In this document: piece by piece, positions 14,919-22,435 of the stretch
Numbering within the stretch: the stretch's first letter is position 1
Layout of the letters: the number at the start of each line of letters is the position of its first letter
DNA from: Pseudomonadota bacterium
GTDB taxonomy: Bacteria; Pseudomonadota; Alphaproteobacteria; Caulobacterales; Caulobacteraceae
Assembly: GCA_023434015.1 (NCBI GenBank)
Contig: JAEYTM010000012.1
Span: forward strand, 1-27,257
DNA: 27,257 nt
Direction: 5' to 3'
Program-made: the position numbers and the translations under genes
The notes under the pieces: generated by a model
Database searches by the model: none
Seen by the model: only the letters and a program-made list of their open reading frames with translations
Told to the model about the DNA's origin: nothing

Positions 14919-15821
14919 GTGACCAAGCTGCCGCCCTTCTTCGCTCTTCGCGCCCTGCAGGTCGCGGCGCGCCACCGCAGTTACAGCCGTGCGGCGCGGG
15001 AGCTCTCGGTGACCCACGGCGCGGTGAGTCAGCAGATCCGGCGGCTGGAGCGCGAACTGGGCGCCCGCCTGTTCGAGCGGCAGGGCAACGCCATGATCCC
15101 GACACCCCAGGCCGCCCGCCTGGCCGCCGAGATCGGCCGGGCCATCGACGTGCTGCAGAACGCCGTGGACGAGTTCGCCAGCGCCGCGGAGCGCAGCGCC
15201 CTGGTCATCAGCCTCGACCCGCAGTTCGCCAGTCGCTGGCTGCCGCCGCGCTTGCCGAAGCTGCTAGCCTCTCCGGCCGGCGCCAGGATCGAGTTCCGGG
15301 TCGAGGAACGCCACGCCGACTTCGTGACCGATGGGGTCGATATCGCGGTCCGTTACGGCGCCGGCCATTGGCCCGGCGTGGAGACCGTGCGCCTGTTTAC
15401 CGAAACCCTCCTCCCGGTCTGCAGCCCGGAGGTCGCCGCCGCGCACCGGTGGCGCTCGCCGGCCGACCTTCTGGACGCGCCTCTGCTGCACCACAGCCAC
15501 CGCCCCTGGAGCCTGTGGTTCACCGCCTTCGGCTTGCAGGCGCCGCGGCAAGGGGGGCTGCTGTTCGACGATTCCATCATGCTGACGGAGGCCGCCGCCC
15601 GTGGCCTTGGCGTGGCCCTCGCCCGCAGCGGCCTGATCGAGCAGGACCTGCGGGCCGGCCGCCTGGTGCGAGTGGTTGAAAGCAGTGTCGCCTCCAACCT
15701 CGGTTTCTTCGTCGTCTGGCGCGCGGACAACCGCAAGACCTCGCGCATTCACGCCCTACGCGACTGGCTGCTGGCCGAGGCCGCCGAGGCGCGCGCCGCC
15801 GTGGACACTCCGGAGACGTGA
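14919..15821 (+). CDS. LysR-type transcriptional regulator (GcvA-like)
   Basis: The protein is 300 residues from GTG at 14919. It has a LysR helix-turn-helix ('FFALRALQVAARHRSYSRAARELSVTHGAVSQQIRRLE'), then a two-lobed periplasmic-binding-like effector domain ('LVISLDPQFASRWLPPRLPKL', 'GVDIAVRYGAGHWPG'), both characteristic of the GcvA/AmpR-like subgroup. The GTG is chosen because family members start at this point. TTG codons at 14892 and 14913 are also in frame, but they lie inside the operator dyad. No Shine-Dalgarno sequence is seen, and the candidate promoter would start transcription at about the start codon, so the message may be leaderless. The divergent secreted TonB-C-like gene is the obvious possible target. 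Confidence 0.92.
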   Translation: MTKLPPFFALRALQVAARHRSYSRAARELSVTHGAVSQQIRRLERELGARLFERQGNAMIPTPQAARLAAEIGRAIDVLQNAVDEFASAAERSALVISLDPQFASRWLPPRLPKLLASPAGARIEFRVEERHADFVTDGVDIAVRYGAGHWPGVETVRLFTETLLPVCSPEVAAAHRWRSPADLLDAPLLHHSHRPWSLWFTAFGLQAPRQGGLLFDDSIMLTEAAARGLGVALARSGLIEQDLRAGRLVRVVESSVASNLGFFVVWRADNRKTSRIHALRDWLLAEAAEARAAVDTPET

Positions 15822-15836
15822 GCGTCGTCGCTCACG
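15817..15836 (+). terminator. hairpin spanning the LysR-gene stop codon
   Basis: CGTGAGCG and CGCTCACG form a perfect 8-bp stem with a TCGT loop; the TGA stop lies within the left arm. No T-run follows, so it is either a weak terminator or an mRNA-end stabilising hairpin between this gene and the next promoter. Confidence 0.4.
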
Positions 15837-15863
15837 GGCGCCACGCTGCGCCGCAGCAAAAGC

Positions 15864-15894
15864 TTGTCCGTCCAAGCCATGGGCGTGTTAGAAC
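15864..15894 (+). promoter_or_regulatory. candidate promoter of the 3-hydroxybutyryl-CoA dehydrogenase gene
   Basis: TTGTCCG (15864-15870) and GTTAGAAC (15887-15894) resemble the Caulobacter housekeeping promoter (TTGACGS and GCTANAWC), though the spacing of 16 bases is slightly longer than in the classic compilation. The predicted leader is about 45-50 bases. Confidence 0.4.
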
Positions 15895-15947
15895 CTCTTT
15901 GCATTGTCGAGGACGTCTCGGGCGTCCTGCGCTTATCGAGGCTTTGG

Positions 15948-16826
15948 ATGGTTCAGATAAAGTCGGTTGGGGTCGTCGGCGCGGGCCAGATGGGCGTCGG
16001 CATCGCCCACGTCTGCGCCCTTGGAGGCTACGACGTCCTGCTCCACGACGTGAGCCCGGAACGGATCACCGCCGGCCTTGAGGCCATCGAGCGCAACATG
16101 GCCCGGCAGGTCTCGCGCGGGATCATCGACCAGGCGGCGATGGACGCGGCCCGGGCGCTGATCAAGGCCGCGCCCGAACTCCAGACGGTCGGGGCGACCG
16201 ACCTCGCGATCGAGGCGGCGACCGAAAACGAAGAGACCAAGAAGGCGATCTTCAAGGCGTTGGGCCCGCATCTTGGCGAGAAGACCCTGCTGGCCTCCAA
16301 CACCTCTTCCATCTCTATCACCCGTCTCGCCTCCGCCACCGACCGGCCGGAACGGTTCATCGGCCTGCATTTCATGAACCCCGCCCCGCTGATGAAGCTG
16401 GTGGAGATCATCCGCGGCATCGCCACCGCGCCGGACACCTACGAGACGGCGGTCAACTTCGCCCGGTCACTCGGCAAGACCACCGCCAACGCCGAGGATT
16501 TCCCGGCCTTCATCGTCAACCGCATCCTGGTGCCGATGATCAACGAGGCGATCTACACCCTCTACGAGGGCGTCGGCACGGTGGACTCCATCGACACGGC
16601 GATGCGGCTGGGCGCCAACCATCCGATGGGTCCGCTGGAACTCGGCGATTTCATCGGCCTCGACACGGTGCTGTCGATCATGAACGTGCTCTACGAAGGC
16701 CTCGCGGATTCCAAGTACCGCCCCTGTCCGCTGCTGGTGAAATACGTCGAGGCCGGATGGCTGGGCCGCAAGGCTGGCCGCGGCTTCTACGACTATCGCG
16801 GCGAGACCCCCGTCCCCACGCGCTGA
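15948..16826 (+). CDS. 3-hydroxybutyryl-CoA dehydrogenase
   Basis: This 292-residue enzyme has the N-terminal NAD-binding motif GAGQMG (residues 11-16) and the C-terminal helical domain of 3-hydroxyacyl-CoA dehydrogenases. The catalytic and substrate residues known from human HADH (Ser137, His158, Glu170, Asn208) align at a constant offset with Ser120, His141, Glu153 and Asn191. It interconverts (S)-3-hydroxybutyryl-CoA and acetoacetyl-CoA with NAD(P). The length is typical of the single-domain Hbd/PaaH type rather than a FadB fusion. The ATG at 15948 is chosen because GAGG lies six bases upstream and the Rossmann strand follows directly; an upstream TTG at 15864 falls in the promoter. Proximity to etfBA fits butyrate, polyhydroxybutyrate or fatty-acid metabolism. 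Confidence 0.95.
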   Translation: MVQIKSVGVVGAGQMGVGIAHVCALGGYDVLLHDVSPERITAGLEAIERNMARQVSRGIIDQAAMDAARALIKAAPELQTVGATDLAIEAATENEETKKAIFKALGPHLGEKTLLASNTSSISITRLASATDRPERFIGLHFMNPAPLMKLVEIIRGIATAPDTYETAVNFARSLGKTTANAEDFPAFIVNRILVPMINEAIYTLYEGVGTVDSIDTAMRLGANHPMGPLELGDFIGLDTVLSIMNVLYEGLADSKYRPCPLLVKYVEAGWLGRKAGRGFYDYRGETPVPTR

Positions 16827-16897
16827 GGATATTTGCCGGGGTCTGTCGGCCCGCGTCATAGTCCTTCGTCCTAGGCGCGATGAAGGAACGCTGGCGT

Positions 16898-17281
16898 ATG
16901 CTGTACACCCTGCTCTGCTACAATTCGGAGGACGTGGTCTTTTCCTGGTCGCAGGAAGAGGACGACGCCGTGATGGCCCGGCTTTCGGTCGTCCACGAAC
17001 GGCTGCACCGGGAAGGCAAGCTCGGCCCCTCGCTGCGGCTGCTGCCGACCACCGCCGCCACGACCCTGCGCAAAAGCGATCCCCCGCTGATCATCGACGG
17101 TCCCTTCGCCGAGACCAAGGAACAGCTGCTGGGCTTTTACGTGGTCGATTGCGAGAGCCTGGACGAGGCTCTGGAGATCGCCCGGGAGCTCGGCCGCGCC
17201 AATCCGGGCGGCTCCTACGAGGTCCGTCCGGTGCGCCTGTTCGTCCCCGGGGCCGCCATGGCGGATAGGCCGACCGCATGA
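16898..17281 (+). CDS. YCII/DGPF-domain protein linked to an ECF sigma factor
   Basis: The 127-residue protein has a ferredoxin-like YCII domain containing the hallmark DGPFAETKE (about residues 67-75) and 'GGSYEVRPVR' near the end. The biochemical role of DGPF proteins is not established. They are regularly encoded next to ECF42 sigma factors and are thought to be part of their regulon or signalling. The ATG at 16898 has AAGGA ten bases upstream; the ATG at 16880 is less well placed. The gene overlaps the sigma factor by four bases (ATGA), so the two proteins are translationally coupled. No anti-sigma factor gene is present. Confidence 0.9.
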   Translation: MLYTLLCYNSEDVVFSWSQEEDDAVMARLSVVHERLHREGKLGPSLRLLPTTAATTLRKSDPPLIIDGPFAETKEQLLGFYVVDCESLDEALEIARELGRANPGGSYEVRPVRLFVPGAAMADRPTA

Positions 17282-18543
17282 CCGAAATCGCCTGGATCCA
17301 TGCGGCGATCACCGCCGCCCGGCCCCAGGCGGTCGGCGCCCTGCTGCGCTATTTCCGGGACCTGGAGACCGCGGAGGAGGCGTTCCAGGACGCCTGCCTG
17401 CGGGCGCTCAAGAGCTGGCCGCAGAACGGCCCGCCACGCGACCCCACCGCCTGGCTCATCCTGGTCGGGCGCAACGCGGCGCTCGACGGGGTGCGCAAGA
17501 CCCGCCGGCTCGAAGCCCTGCCCGACGAGGCGGCGCTGTCCGACCTCGACGATGTTGAGACCCCGCTGGCCGAACGGCTCGACGGCGCCCACTATCGGGA
17601 CGACGTCCTGCGCCTGCTGTTCATCTGCTGCCATCCGGACCTGCCGGCCACCCAGCAGGTCGCCCTCGCCCTGCGCATCGTCTCGGGCCTCTCGGTCCGC
17701 CAGATCGCCCGCGCCTTCCTCGTCAGCGAGGCGGCGATGGAGCAGCGCATCACTCGCGCCAAGGCCCGGATCGCCGCCGCCGACGTCGCCTTCGAGCCCC
17801 CCGGCCCGGTGGAACGCTCCGAGCGCCTCGCGGCGGTAATGGCCATGATCTATCTGGTGTTCAACGAGGGCTATTCTGCGGGGGACAACGCCGCCCGCGG
17901 CCAGCTCTGCGACGAGGCGATCCGCCTCGTGCGGCTGCTGCTGAGGCTGTTCCAGACCGAGCCCGAGGTCATGGGCCTCGCCGCCCTCATGCTTCTGCAG
18001 CATGCCCGCACGCCCGCCCGCCTGGATGCGCAGGGCCAGGCGATCCTGCTCGACGACCAGGATCGCAGCCTGTGGAACCGCAAGATGATCGCCGAGGGGC
18101 TGGCGCTGATCGACAAGGCCATGCGGCACCAGCGCGCCGGCGCCTACCAGATCCAGGCCGCGCTCGCCGCCACCCATGCCCGCGCGCAAACTCCGGCCGA
18201 CACCGACTGGGTACAGATCGATCATCTCTATGCGGCGCTGGAACTGCTGCAGCCGTCGCCGGTGGTGACGCTCAACCGGGCCGTGGCGGTGAGCAAGCTG
18301 CACGGGCCGGCGGAAGCCCTGGCCCTGATCGAGCCCCTGGCCGAACGCCTCGCCGGCTATTTCCATTTCTTCGGGGCGAAGGGCGCGTTCCTGCTGCAGC
18401 TCGGCCGCAGGGACGAGGCGCAGGTCGCCTTCGACCGTGCCATCTCGCTCGCCGCCAACGCACCGGACGCCGCCCACATCCGCCAGCATCTGGACAAGCT
18501 GATGCGCGACAGCGCTCCACCGGACCATCGGACCGCCTACTAG
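17278..18543 (+). CDS. ECF sigma factor with long C-terminal TPR-like extension (ECF42 type)
   Basis: This 421-residue protein is about twice the length of a usual ECF sigma factor. Region 2 is at about residues 15-75 ('LETAEEAFQDACLRALKSWP', 'WLILVGRNAALDGVRK') and region 4 at about 110-165 ('SGLSVRQIARAFLVSEAAMEQRITRAKARI'). The remaining 250 residues contain the conserved 'VFNEGYSAGDN' and TPR-like helices ('PVVTLNRAVAVSKLHGPAEALALI', 'GAFLLQLGRRDEAQVAFDRAI'). This, with the overlapping DGPF gene upstream, defines the ECF42 group, in which the C-terminal extension rather than an anti-sigma factor appears to control activity. The inducing signal is unknown. Confidence 0.92.
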   Translation: MTEIAWIHAAITAARPQAVGALLRYFRDLETAEEAFQDACLRALKSWPQNGPPRDPTAWLILVGRNAALDGVRKTRRLEALPDEAALSDLDDVETPLAERLDGAHYRDDVLRLLFICCHPDLPATQQVALALRIVSGLSVRQIARAFLVSEAAMEQRITRAKARIAAADVAFEPPGPVERSERLAAVMAMIYLVFNEGYSAGDNAARGQLCDEAIRLVRLLLRLFQTEPEVMGLAALMLLQHARTPARLDAQGQAILLDDQDRSLWNRKMIAEGLALIDKAMRHQRAGAYQIQAALAATHARAQTPADTDWVQIDHLYAALELLQPSPVVTLNRAVAVSKLHGPAEALALIEPLAERLAGYFHFFGAKGAFLLQLGRRDEAQVAFDRAISLAANAPDAAHIRQHLDKLMRDSAPPDHRTAY

Positions 18544-18650
18544 GACGACATGGCGACCGCTGCCGGCGGTTTGCGTCGGCCTCCGGTTAATCCATTCGAC
18601 TTCCCGGGATTCCGCGTCGGATACTCCGGGTGATTCGGGGTGGCGGGACC

Positions 18651-19919
18651 ATGCGACGGCTCACTCTTGCGCTGCTGTGCGCGACATATCTCTGCCTCTC
18701 GCTGATCGTCGCCCTGACGCTGTGGCGCAACGGCGGTGGCTGGGGCGCCGGCGTGGCCGCCCTGGTGGGCGGCCTGGGGCTTTGCTTCGCCTTCCACGGC
18801 CTGATCGAGCGGGCGTTGGAGAACGGCGCAATCCGCGGCGAGATCGACGCCGTCCGCGAGGCGCACAGGATTCTCATCGGCCAGGTCGAGCGGCTAGACG
18901 CCCGCCTGAGCGAGGTGGTTGAGACGGTCTCCGAGGATTCCGCCCGCCGGGCCGAGGCCCTGTCGGACGAAGTCCACATGCTGGAAACTCTGGTGCAGCG
19001 GATGCAGCACCGGCTGGACGAGGGGGGCGCGCCTCCGGCGGCGCCCGGCTGGATGGGCCACAATTCCGGGCATCGCCAGGCTGGCGTGCTGATGGATACG
19101 GTCCGCGAGGCCCTGGCCGAGAACCGGGTGGACCTCTACCTGCAACCGATCGTCGGCCTGCCGCAGCGCAGGACGGTCTTCTACGAGAGCTTCTCGCGCC
19201 TGCGCGATCCGAGCGGCCGGGTGATCATGCCCGCCGAATACCTCTCGGTCGCCGAACCGGGCGGCCTCGTCACCGCCATCGACAACCTGCTGCTGTTCCG
19301 CTGCGTGCAGATCGTCCGCCGGCTGGCCCGGCAGGACCGCCGGGTGGGCATCTTCTGCAACATCTCCATGGCCAGCCTGGGCGATGAAAGCTTCTTCCCT
19401 CAGTTCCTCGACCTGCTGACCGCCAACCGCGATCTGGCCGGGGCCCTTATCTTCGAGGTCGGCCAGGCCGCCTTCGACGCCCGCGGCGCCCTCGAGGCGC
19501 GCAACATGGGCCGTCTGGCCGCCCTCGGCTTCCGCTTCAGCCTCGACAAGGTCGTCGATCTCGACCTGGACCTCCAGGATCTCGCCCGCGCGGACGTGAA
19601 GTTCCTCAAGGTCGGCGCCAAGATGATGCTGGACGAACTCGCCGAGGTGGACGGCCGGCTGGTTCTGCGCTCCCTGCCGGACCTGGCGGCCGAGGACTTC
19701 GCCGCCCTGACCCGCCGTTATGGCGTCGAGGTCATCGCTGAAAAGGTCGAGAGCGAACGCCAGGTGGTCGACATCCTGGAGCTCGACTTCGCCTACGGAC
19801 AGGGCCACCTGTTCGGCGAACCGCGGGCCATCAAGGGCGCGGTGCTGGCGGAAACCGGCGCCCCGCCGGTGGTTCTCATGCGCGACAATCTGCAACGCCG
19901 GGTCGCAGCCGGCGCCTGA
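18651..19919 (+). CDS. tipF: TipF-like cyclic-di-GMP receptor with degenerate EAL domain
   Basis: The 422-residue protein has two N-terminal membrane helices (about 4-24 and 32-50), a coiled coil (about 60-125) and a C-terminal EAL-like domain. This matches TipF of Caulobacter, which binds c-di-GMP and directs flagellar assembly to the new pole. The EAL motif is YESFSR (Glu179), Asn237 and Glu269 are kept, and AEKVE (Glu364) and GQGHLFGEP remain. The metal-binding DDFGTG loop of active phosphodiesterases is replaced by SLDKVVDLDLD, so catalysis is unlikely. The ATG at 18651 is chosen because the first helix follows; GTG at 18630 is an alternative. It is separated from the sigma factor by 107 bases and precedes the HAD gene. 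Confidence 0.85.
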   Translation: MRRLTLALLCATYLCLSLIVALTLWRNGGGWGAGVAALVGGLGLCFAFHGLIERALENGAIRGEIDAVREAHRILIGQVERLDARLSEVVETVSEDSARRAEALSDEVHMLETLVQRMQHRLDEGGAPPAAPGWMGHNSGHRQAGVLMDTVREALAENRVDLYLQPIVGLPQRRTVFYESFSRLRDPSGRVIMPAEYLSVAEPGGLVTAIDNLLLFRCVQIVRRLARQDRRVGIFCNISMASLGDESFFPQFLDLLTANRDLAGALIFEVGQAAFDARGALEARNMGRLAALGFRFSLDKVVDLDLDLQDLARADVKFLKVGAKMMLDELAEVDGRLVLRSLPDLAAEDFAALTRRYGVEVIAEKVESERQVVDILELDFAYGQGHLFGEPRAIKGAVLAETGAPPVVLMRDNLQRRVAAGA

Positions 19920-19966
19920 GGGCCGGTGCATTGACCCGCCCGTCCCGCGGGGCTACCGCCGCGGAC

Positions 19967-20830
19967 ATGAGCGCTCTGCAACCCGCCGCCGGCCTGTCCG
20001 GGATTTCCGACCGCTACGATGTCGTGCTCTGCGACATCTGGGGCGTGATCCACAACGGGCGCGAGGCGTTCCCGGCCGCCTGCGATGCGCTTTCGCGTTT
20101 CAACACCGGACATGGCCCGGTCGTGCTGATCTCCAACGCGCCCCGGCCCAACCCGCCGGTGATCCAGCAGCTCTACGGTTTCGGTGTGCCGAAAGAGGCG
20201 TTCGCCGCGGTCGCAACGTCCGGCGACGCCACACGGACTCTGCTGGCGGAACGGGTGCCCGGTCCGGCCTGGAAGCTGGGACCTGAGCGCGACTGGCCGC
20301 TGTACGAGGGGCTGGACCTCGACTTCGCTCCCCTGGACGCCGCGCGCTTCATCGCCTGCACCGGGCCTTTCGACGACGAAGGCGACACGCCGGAGGACTA
20401 TCGCGAACGGTTCGAGGGCGCGGTCGCCCGGGGCCTGGAGATGGTCTGCGCCAATCCCGACATCGTCGTCCAGCGGGGCGACCGGCTGATCTACTGCGGT
20501 GGCGCGCTGGCCCAGCTCTACGAGGCGCTCGGCGGGTGCGTGCTGATGGCCGGCAAGCCGCACAAGGCGATCTACGACCTGGCTCTGGCCAGGGCCGCCG
20601 AGCAGCTCGGCCGGCCGGTGGACCGCAGCCGGGTGCTGTGCATCGGCGACGGCCTGGGCACCGACATCCGCGGCGCCAACGCCCAGAAGCTGGACGTCGC
20701 CTTCATCGCCAACGGCATCCACGGCGCCGAAACCGTGCGCGACGGGCGACTGGACCTGGCCATCGCGTCCCACCTGCTCGAGATCGAGGGCCTGACGGCC
20801 ACCTGGGCCATGGCCGACCTCATCTGGTAA
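19967..20830 (+). CDS. HAD-IIA family hydrolase, TIGR01459 type
   Basis: The 287-residue protein belongs to the NagD-like HAD class IIA. Motif I is CDIWGVIHNG (nucleophile Asp23), with Trp where other HAD phosphatases have the second Asp; this is usual in the TIGR01459 subgroup. 'VLISNAPRP' is motif II, 'GKPHKAIYDLAL' supplies the motif III Lys, and 'CIGDGLGTDIRGAN' is motif IV. It presumably dephosphorylates a small metabolite in the cytoplasm; the substrate is not known. The ATG at 19967 fits family length, but a TTG at 19931 has a better ribosome binding site (GAGGG, eight bases upstream), so 12 extra residues are possible. Confidence 0.9.
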   Translation: MSALQPAAGLSGISDRYDVVLCDIWGVIHNGREAFPAACDALSRFNTGHGPVVLISNAPRPNPPVIQQLYGFGVPKEAFAAVATSGDATRTLLAERVPGPAWKLGPERDWPLYEGLDLDFAPLDAARFIACTGPFDDEGDTPEDYRERFEGAVARGLEMVCANPDIVVQRGDRLIYCGGALAQLYEALGGCVLMAGKPHKAIYDLALARAAEQLGRPVDRSRVLCIGDGLGTDIRGANAQKLDVAFIANGIHGAETVRDGRLDLAIASHLLEIEGLTATWAMADLIW

Positions 20831-20865
20831 GGCGATAAGGGAAGCGGGGAACGGGGAGCGCCGGT

Positions 20866-21288
20866 TTGCAGGGTCTTTATTTCGACGAGCTGAGCGTCGG
20901 CCAGAGCGCGGAGATTCTCCGCGTCGTAGGGGCGGGCGATATCGAGGCCTTCGCCGCGGTGTCCGGCGACACCAATCCTGTGCACCTGGACGACGCCTAC
21001 GCCCGCGCCACCCCGTTCGGCGAGCGGATCGCCCACGGCATGCTCGCCGGCGCCTACATCTCGGCGGTGATGGGCACGGCACTGCCCGGGCCTGGGGCCG
21101 TCTACCTCACCCAGTCCCTGCGCTTCCGCCGGCCGGTGCGGATCGGCGACCCGGTGACCGCCAAGGTCACGGTCAAGGCGCTGGACGAGCGGCGGGGCTA
21201 CGCGACCCTGGCGACCGTCTGCCAGGTCAACGGCAAGACCGTCGTCGACGGCGAGGCGGTGGTCATGGTTCCGCGCCGCACGCCATGA
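20866..21288 (+). CDS. MaoC family (R)-specific enoyl-CoA hydratase
   Basis: This 140-residue single hot-dog domain protein has the hydratase-2 signature GDTNPVHLDDAYARATPFGERIAHGML. Asp35 and His40 correspond to the catalytic pair of PhaJ. It would hydrate trans-2-enoyl-CoA to (R)-3-hydroxyacyl-CoA, feeding polyhydroxyalkanoate synthesis or acting in lipid metabolism. The start is TTG, chosen because GGGGAG lies seven bases upstream and family members begin here. It lies 35 bases after the HAD gene and overlaps ribF by four bases (ATGA). Confidence 0.93.
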   Translation: MQGLYFDELSVGQSAEILRVVGAGDIEAFAAVSGDTNPVHLDDAYARATPFGERIAHGMLAGAYISAVMGTALPGPGAVYLTQSLRFRRPVRIGDPVTAKVTVKALDERRGYATLATVCQVNGKTVVDGEAVVMVPRRTP

Positions 21289-22235
21289 GCCGGGTCCGCG
21301 TCATCACCGGCTGGACGGAACTGCGCGACGTCGACCGCGGCGCGGCCGTCGCCATGGGCAATTTCGACGGCGTCCACCGCGGCCATCAACAGGTCATCGC
21401 CCTCGCCGCCAGGGCCGCGGGCGAACTGGGCGCGCCGCTCGGCGTCATCACCTTCGACCCGCACCCCCGCGTCTATTTCCGGCCCGACGAGCCAGCCTTC
21501 CGGCTGATGAAGCCCGACCAGCAGGCCCGCGCCCTGGAAGCCCTGGGCGTCGAGGTGCTCTACGTCCTGCCGCTGGACGCCGAACTGGCCGGCATGACCG
21601 ACCGCGAGTTCGCCACGCGGGTGCTGCACGAGGGGCTCGGCGCGCGCCACGTCTCCGTCGGCTTCGACAATACCTTCGGCAAGGGCCGCAGCGGCACGCC
21701 CGAGAGCATGCGGGCCTATGGGCAGGAACTGGGCTTCGGCGTCTCGGTGGCCGCCGAGGTCGCGGACCGATCCGGCGAGAAGTTCTCATCGACCGCCATC
21801 CGCGATGCCTTGCGCGCGGGCCGCCCGCAGGACGCCGCCCTGGTTCTGGGCCGCCCGTTCGCCATCGAGGGCGCCGTGCAGCGCGGCCGCCAACTCGGCC
21901 GCAAGCTGGGTTTCCCCACCGCCAATGTGGCGCTGGACGACTATGTGACGCCACGCTTCGGCGTCTACGCCACCCGCACCCGCCTGCCCGACGGCCGGCA
22001 CATCCCGGGCGTCGCCAATATCGGGATCAACCCGACCGTGGAGGGGATCACCCGCCCACTGCTGGAGGTATGGCTGTTCGACTTCGACGAGGACATCTAC
22101 GATCAGGTGATCGAGACCGACCTGGTGGCCTTCCTCCGCGACGAGGTGAAGTTCGACAGCCTAGAGTCGATGACCGCCCAGGTGATGGCCGACGCCGGCG
22201 CCGCCCGCGCCCTGCTGATGCCGGATTTCGACTGA
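21285..22235 (+). CDS. ribF: bifunctional riboflavin kinase / FAD synthetase
   Basis: The 316-residue protein has the N-terminal adenylyltransferase module (GNFDGVHRGH at 25-34, 'GFDNTFGKGRSG', 'FSSTAIRDALRAG') and the C-terminal flavokinase barrel ('GRQLGRKLGFPTANVALDD', 'GVANIGINPTVEG', 'LLEVWLFDFDEDIYDQ'). It phosphorylates riboflavin to FMN and adenylates FMN to FAD in the cytoplasm. Length and order are standard. Its start overlaps the MaoC stop. A GC-rich hairpin follows the stop, and the next gene, ileS, starts 200 bases on. RibF next to ileS and lspA is a common bacterial arrangement. Its product FAD is the cofactor of the EtfAB flavoprotein encoded 8 kb upstream. Confidence 0.97.
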   Translation: MSRVRVITGWTELRDVDRGAAVAMGNFDGVHRGHQQVIALAARAAGELGAPLGVITFDPHPRVYFRPDEPAFRLMKPDQQARALEALGVEVLYVLPLDAELAGMTDREFATRVLHEGLGARHVSVGFDNTFGKGRSGTPESMRAYGQELGFGVSVAAEVADRSGEKFSSTAIRDALRAGRPQDAALVLGRPFAIEGAVQRGRQLGRKLGFPTANVALDDYVTPRFGVYATRTRLPDGRHIPGVANIGINPTVEGITRPLLEVWLFDFDEDIYDQVIETDLVAFLRDEVKFDSLESMTAQVMADAGAARALLMPDFD

Positions 22236-22237
22236 AC

Positions 22238-22263
22238 CGCCCCCTGAGCGACGCAAGGGGGCG
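22238..22263 (+). terminator. hairpin after ribF, possible weak terminator
   Basis: CGCCCCCT and AGGGGGCG form a perfect 8-bp stem with a 10-base loop, starting three bases after the ribF stop. The following sequence (TTATGCTT) has only a poor T-run, so termination is probably partial. A TTGGGT-N16-TTAGAG pair at 22276-22303 could serve as a separate ileS promoter. Confidence 0.45.
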
Positions 22264-22435
22264 TTATGCTTGGCCTTGGGTTCGGGGGCCGCGTCTGTTA
22301 GAGCGGGCGCCCAATGACTTCGGTTCGGACGAGCCTGCGAATTAGCCGCCCGGCGTGACGTCGCCGGACGCTCGATCCAGCGCACGCCGGGTATCCCCCG
22401 CCCCCTCGAAGTTCTGAGCCAAGCCGGAAAGTCCA

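Noticed and set aside
18587..18591. TTAA upstream of tipF as a CtrA site
   Set aside because: Only one half of the TTAA-N7-TTAA consensus is present; the second half does not match at the right distance.
18630..18650. GTG at 18630 as the tipF start
   Set aside because: The ATG at 18651 leads directly into the first membrane helix; the extra seven residues add nothing recognisable.
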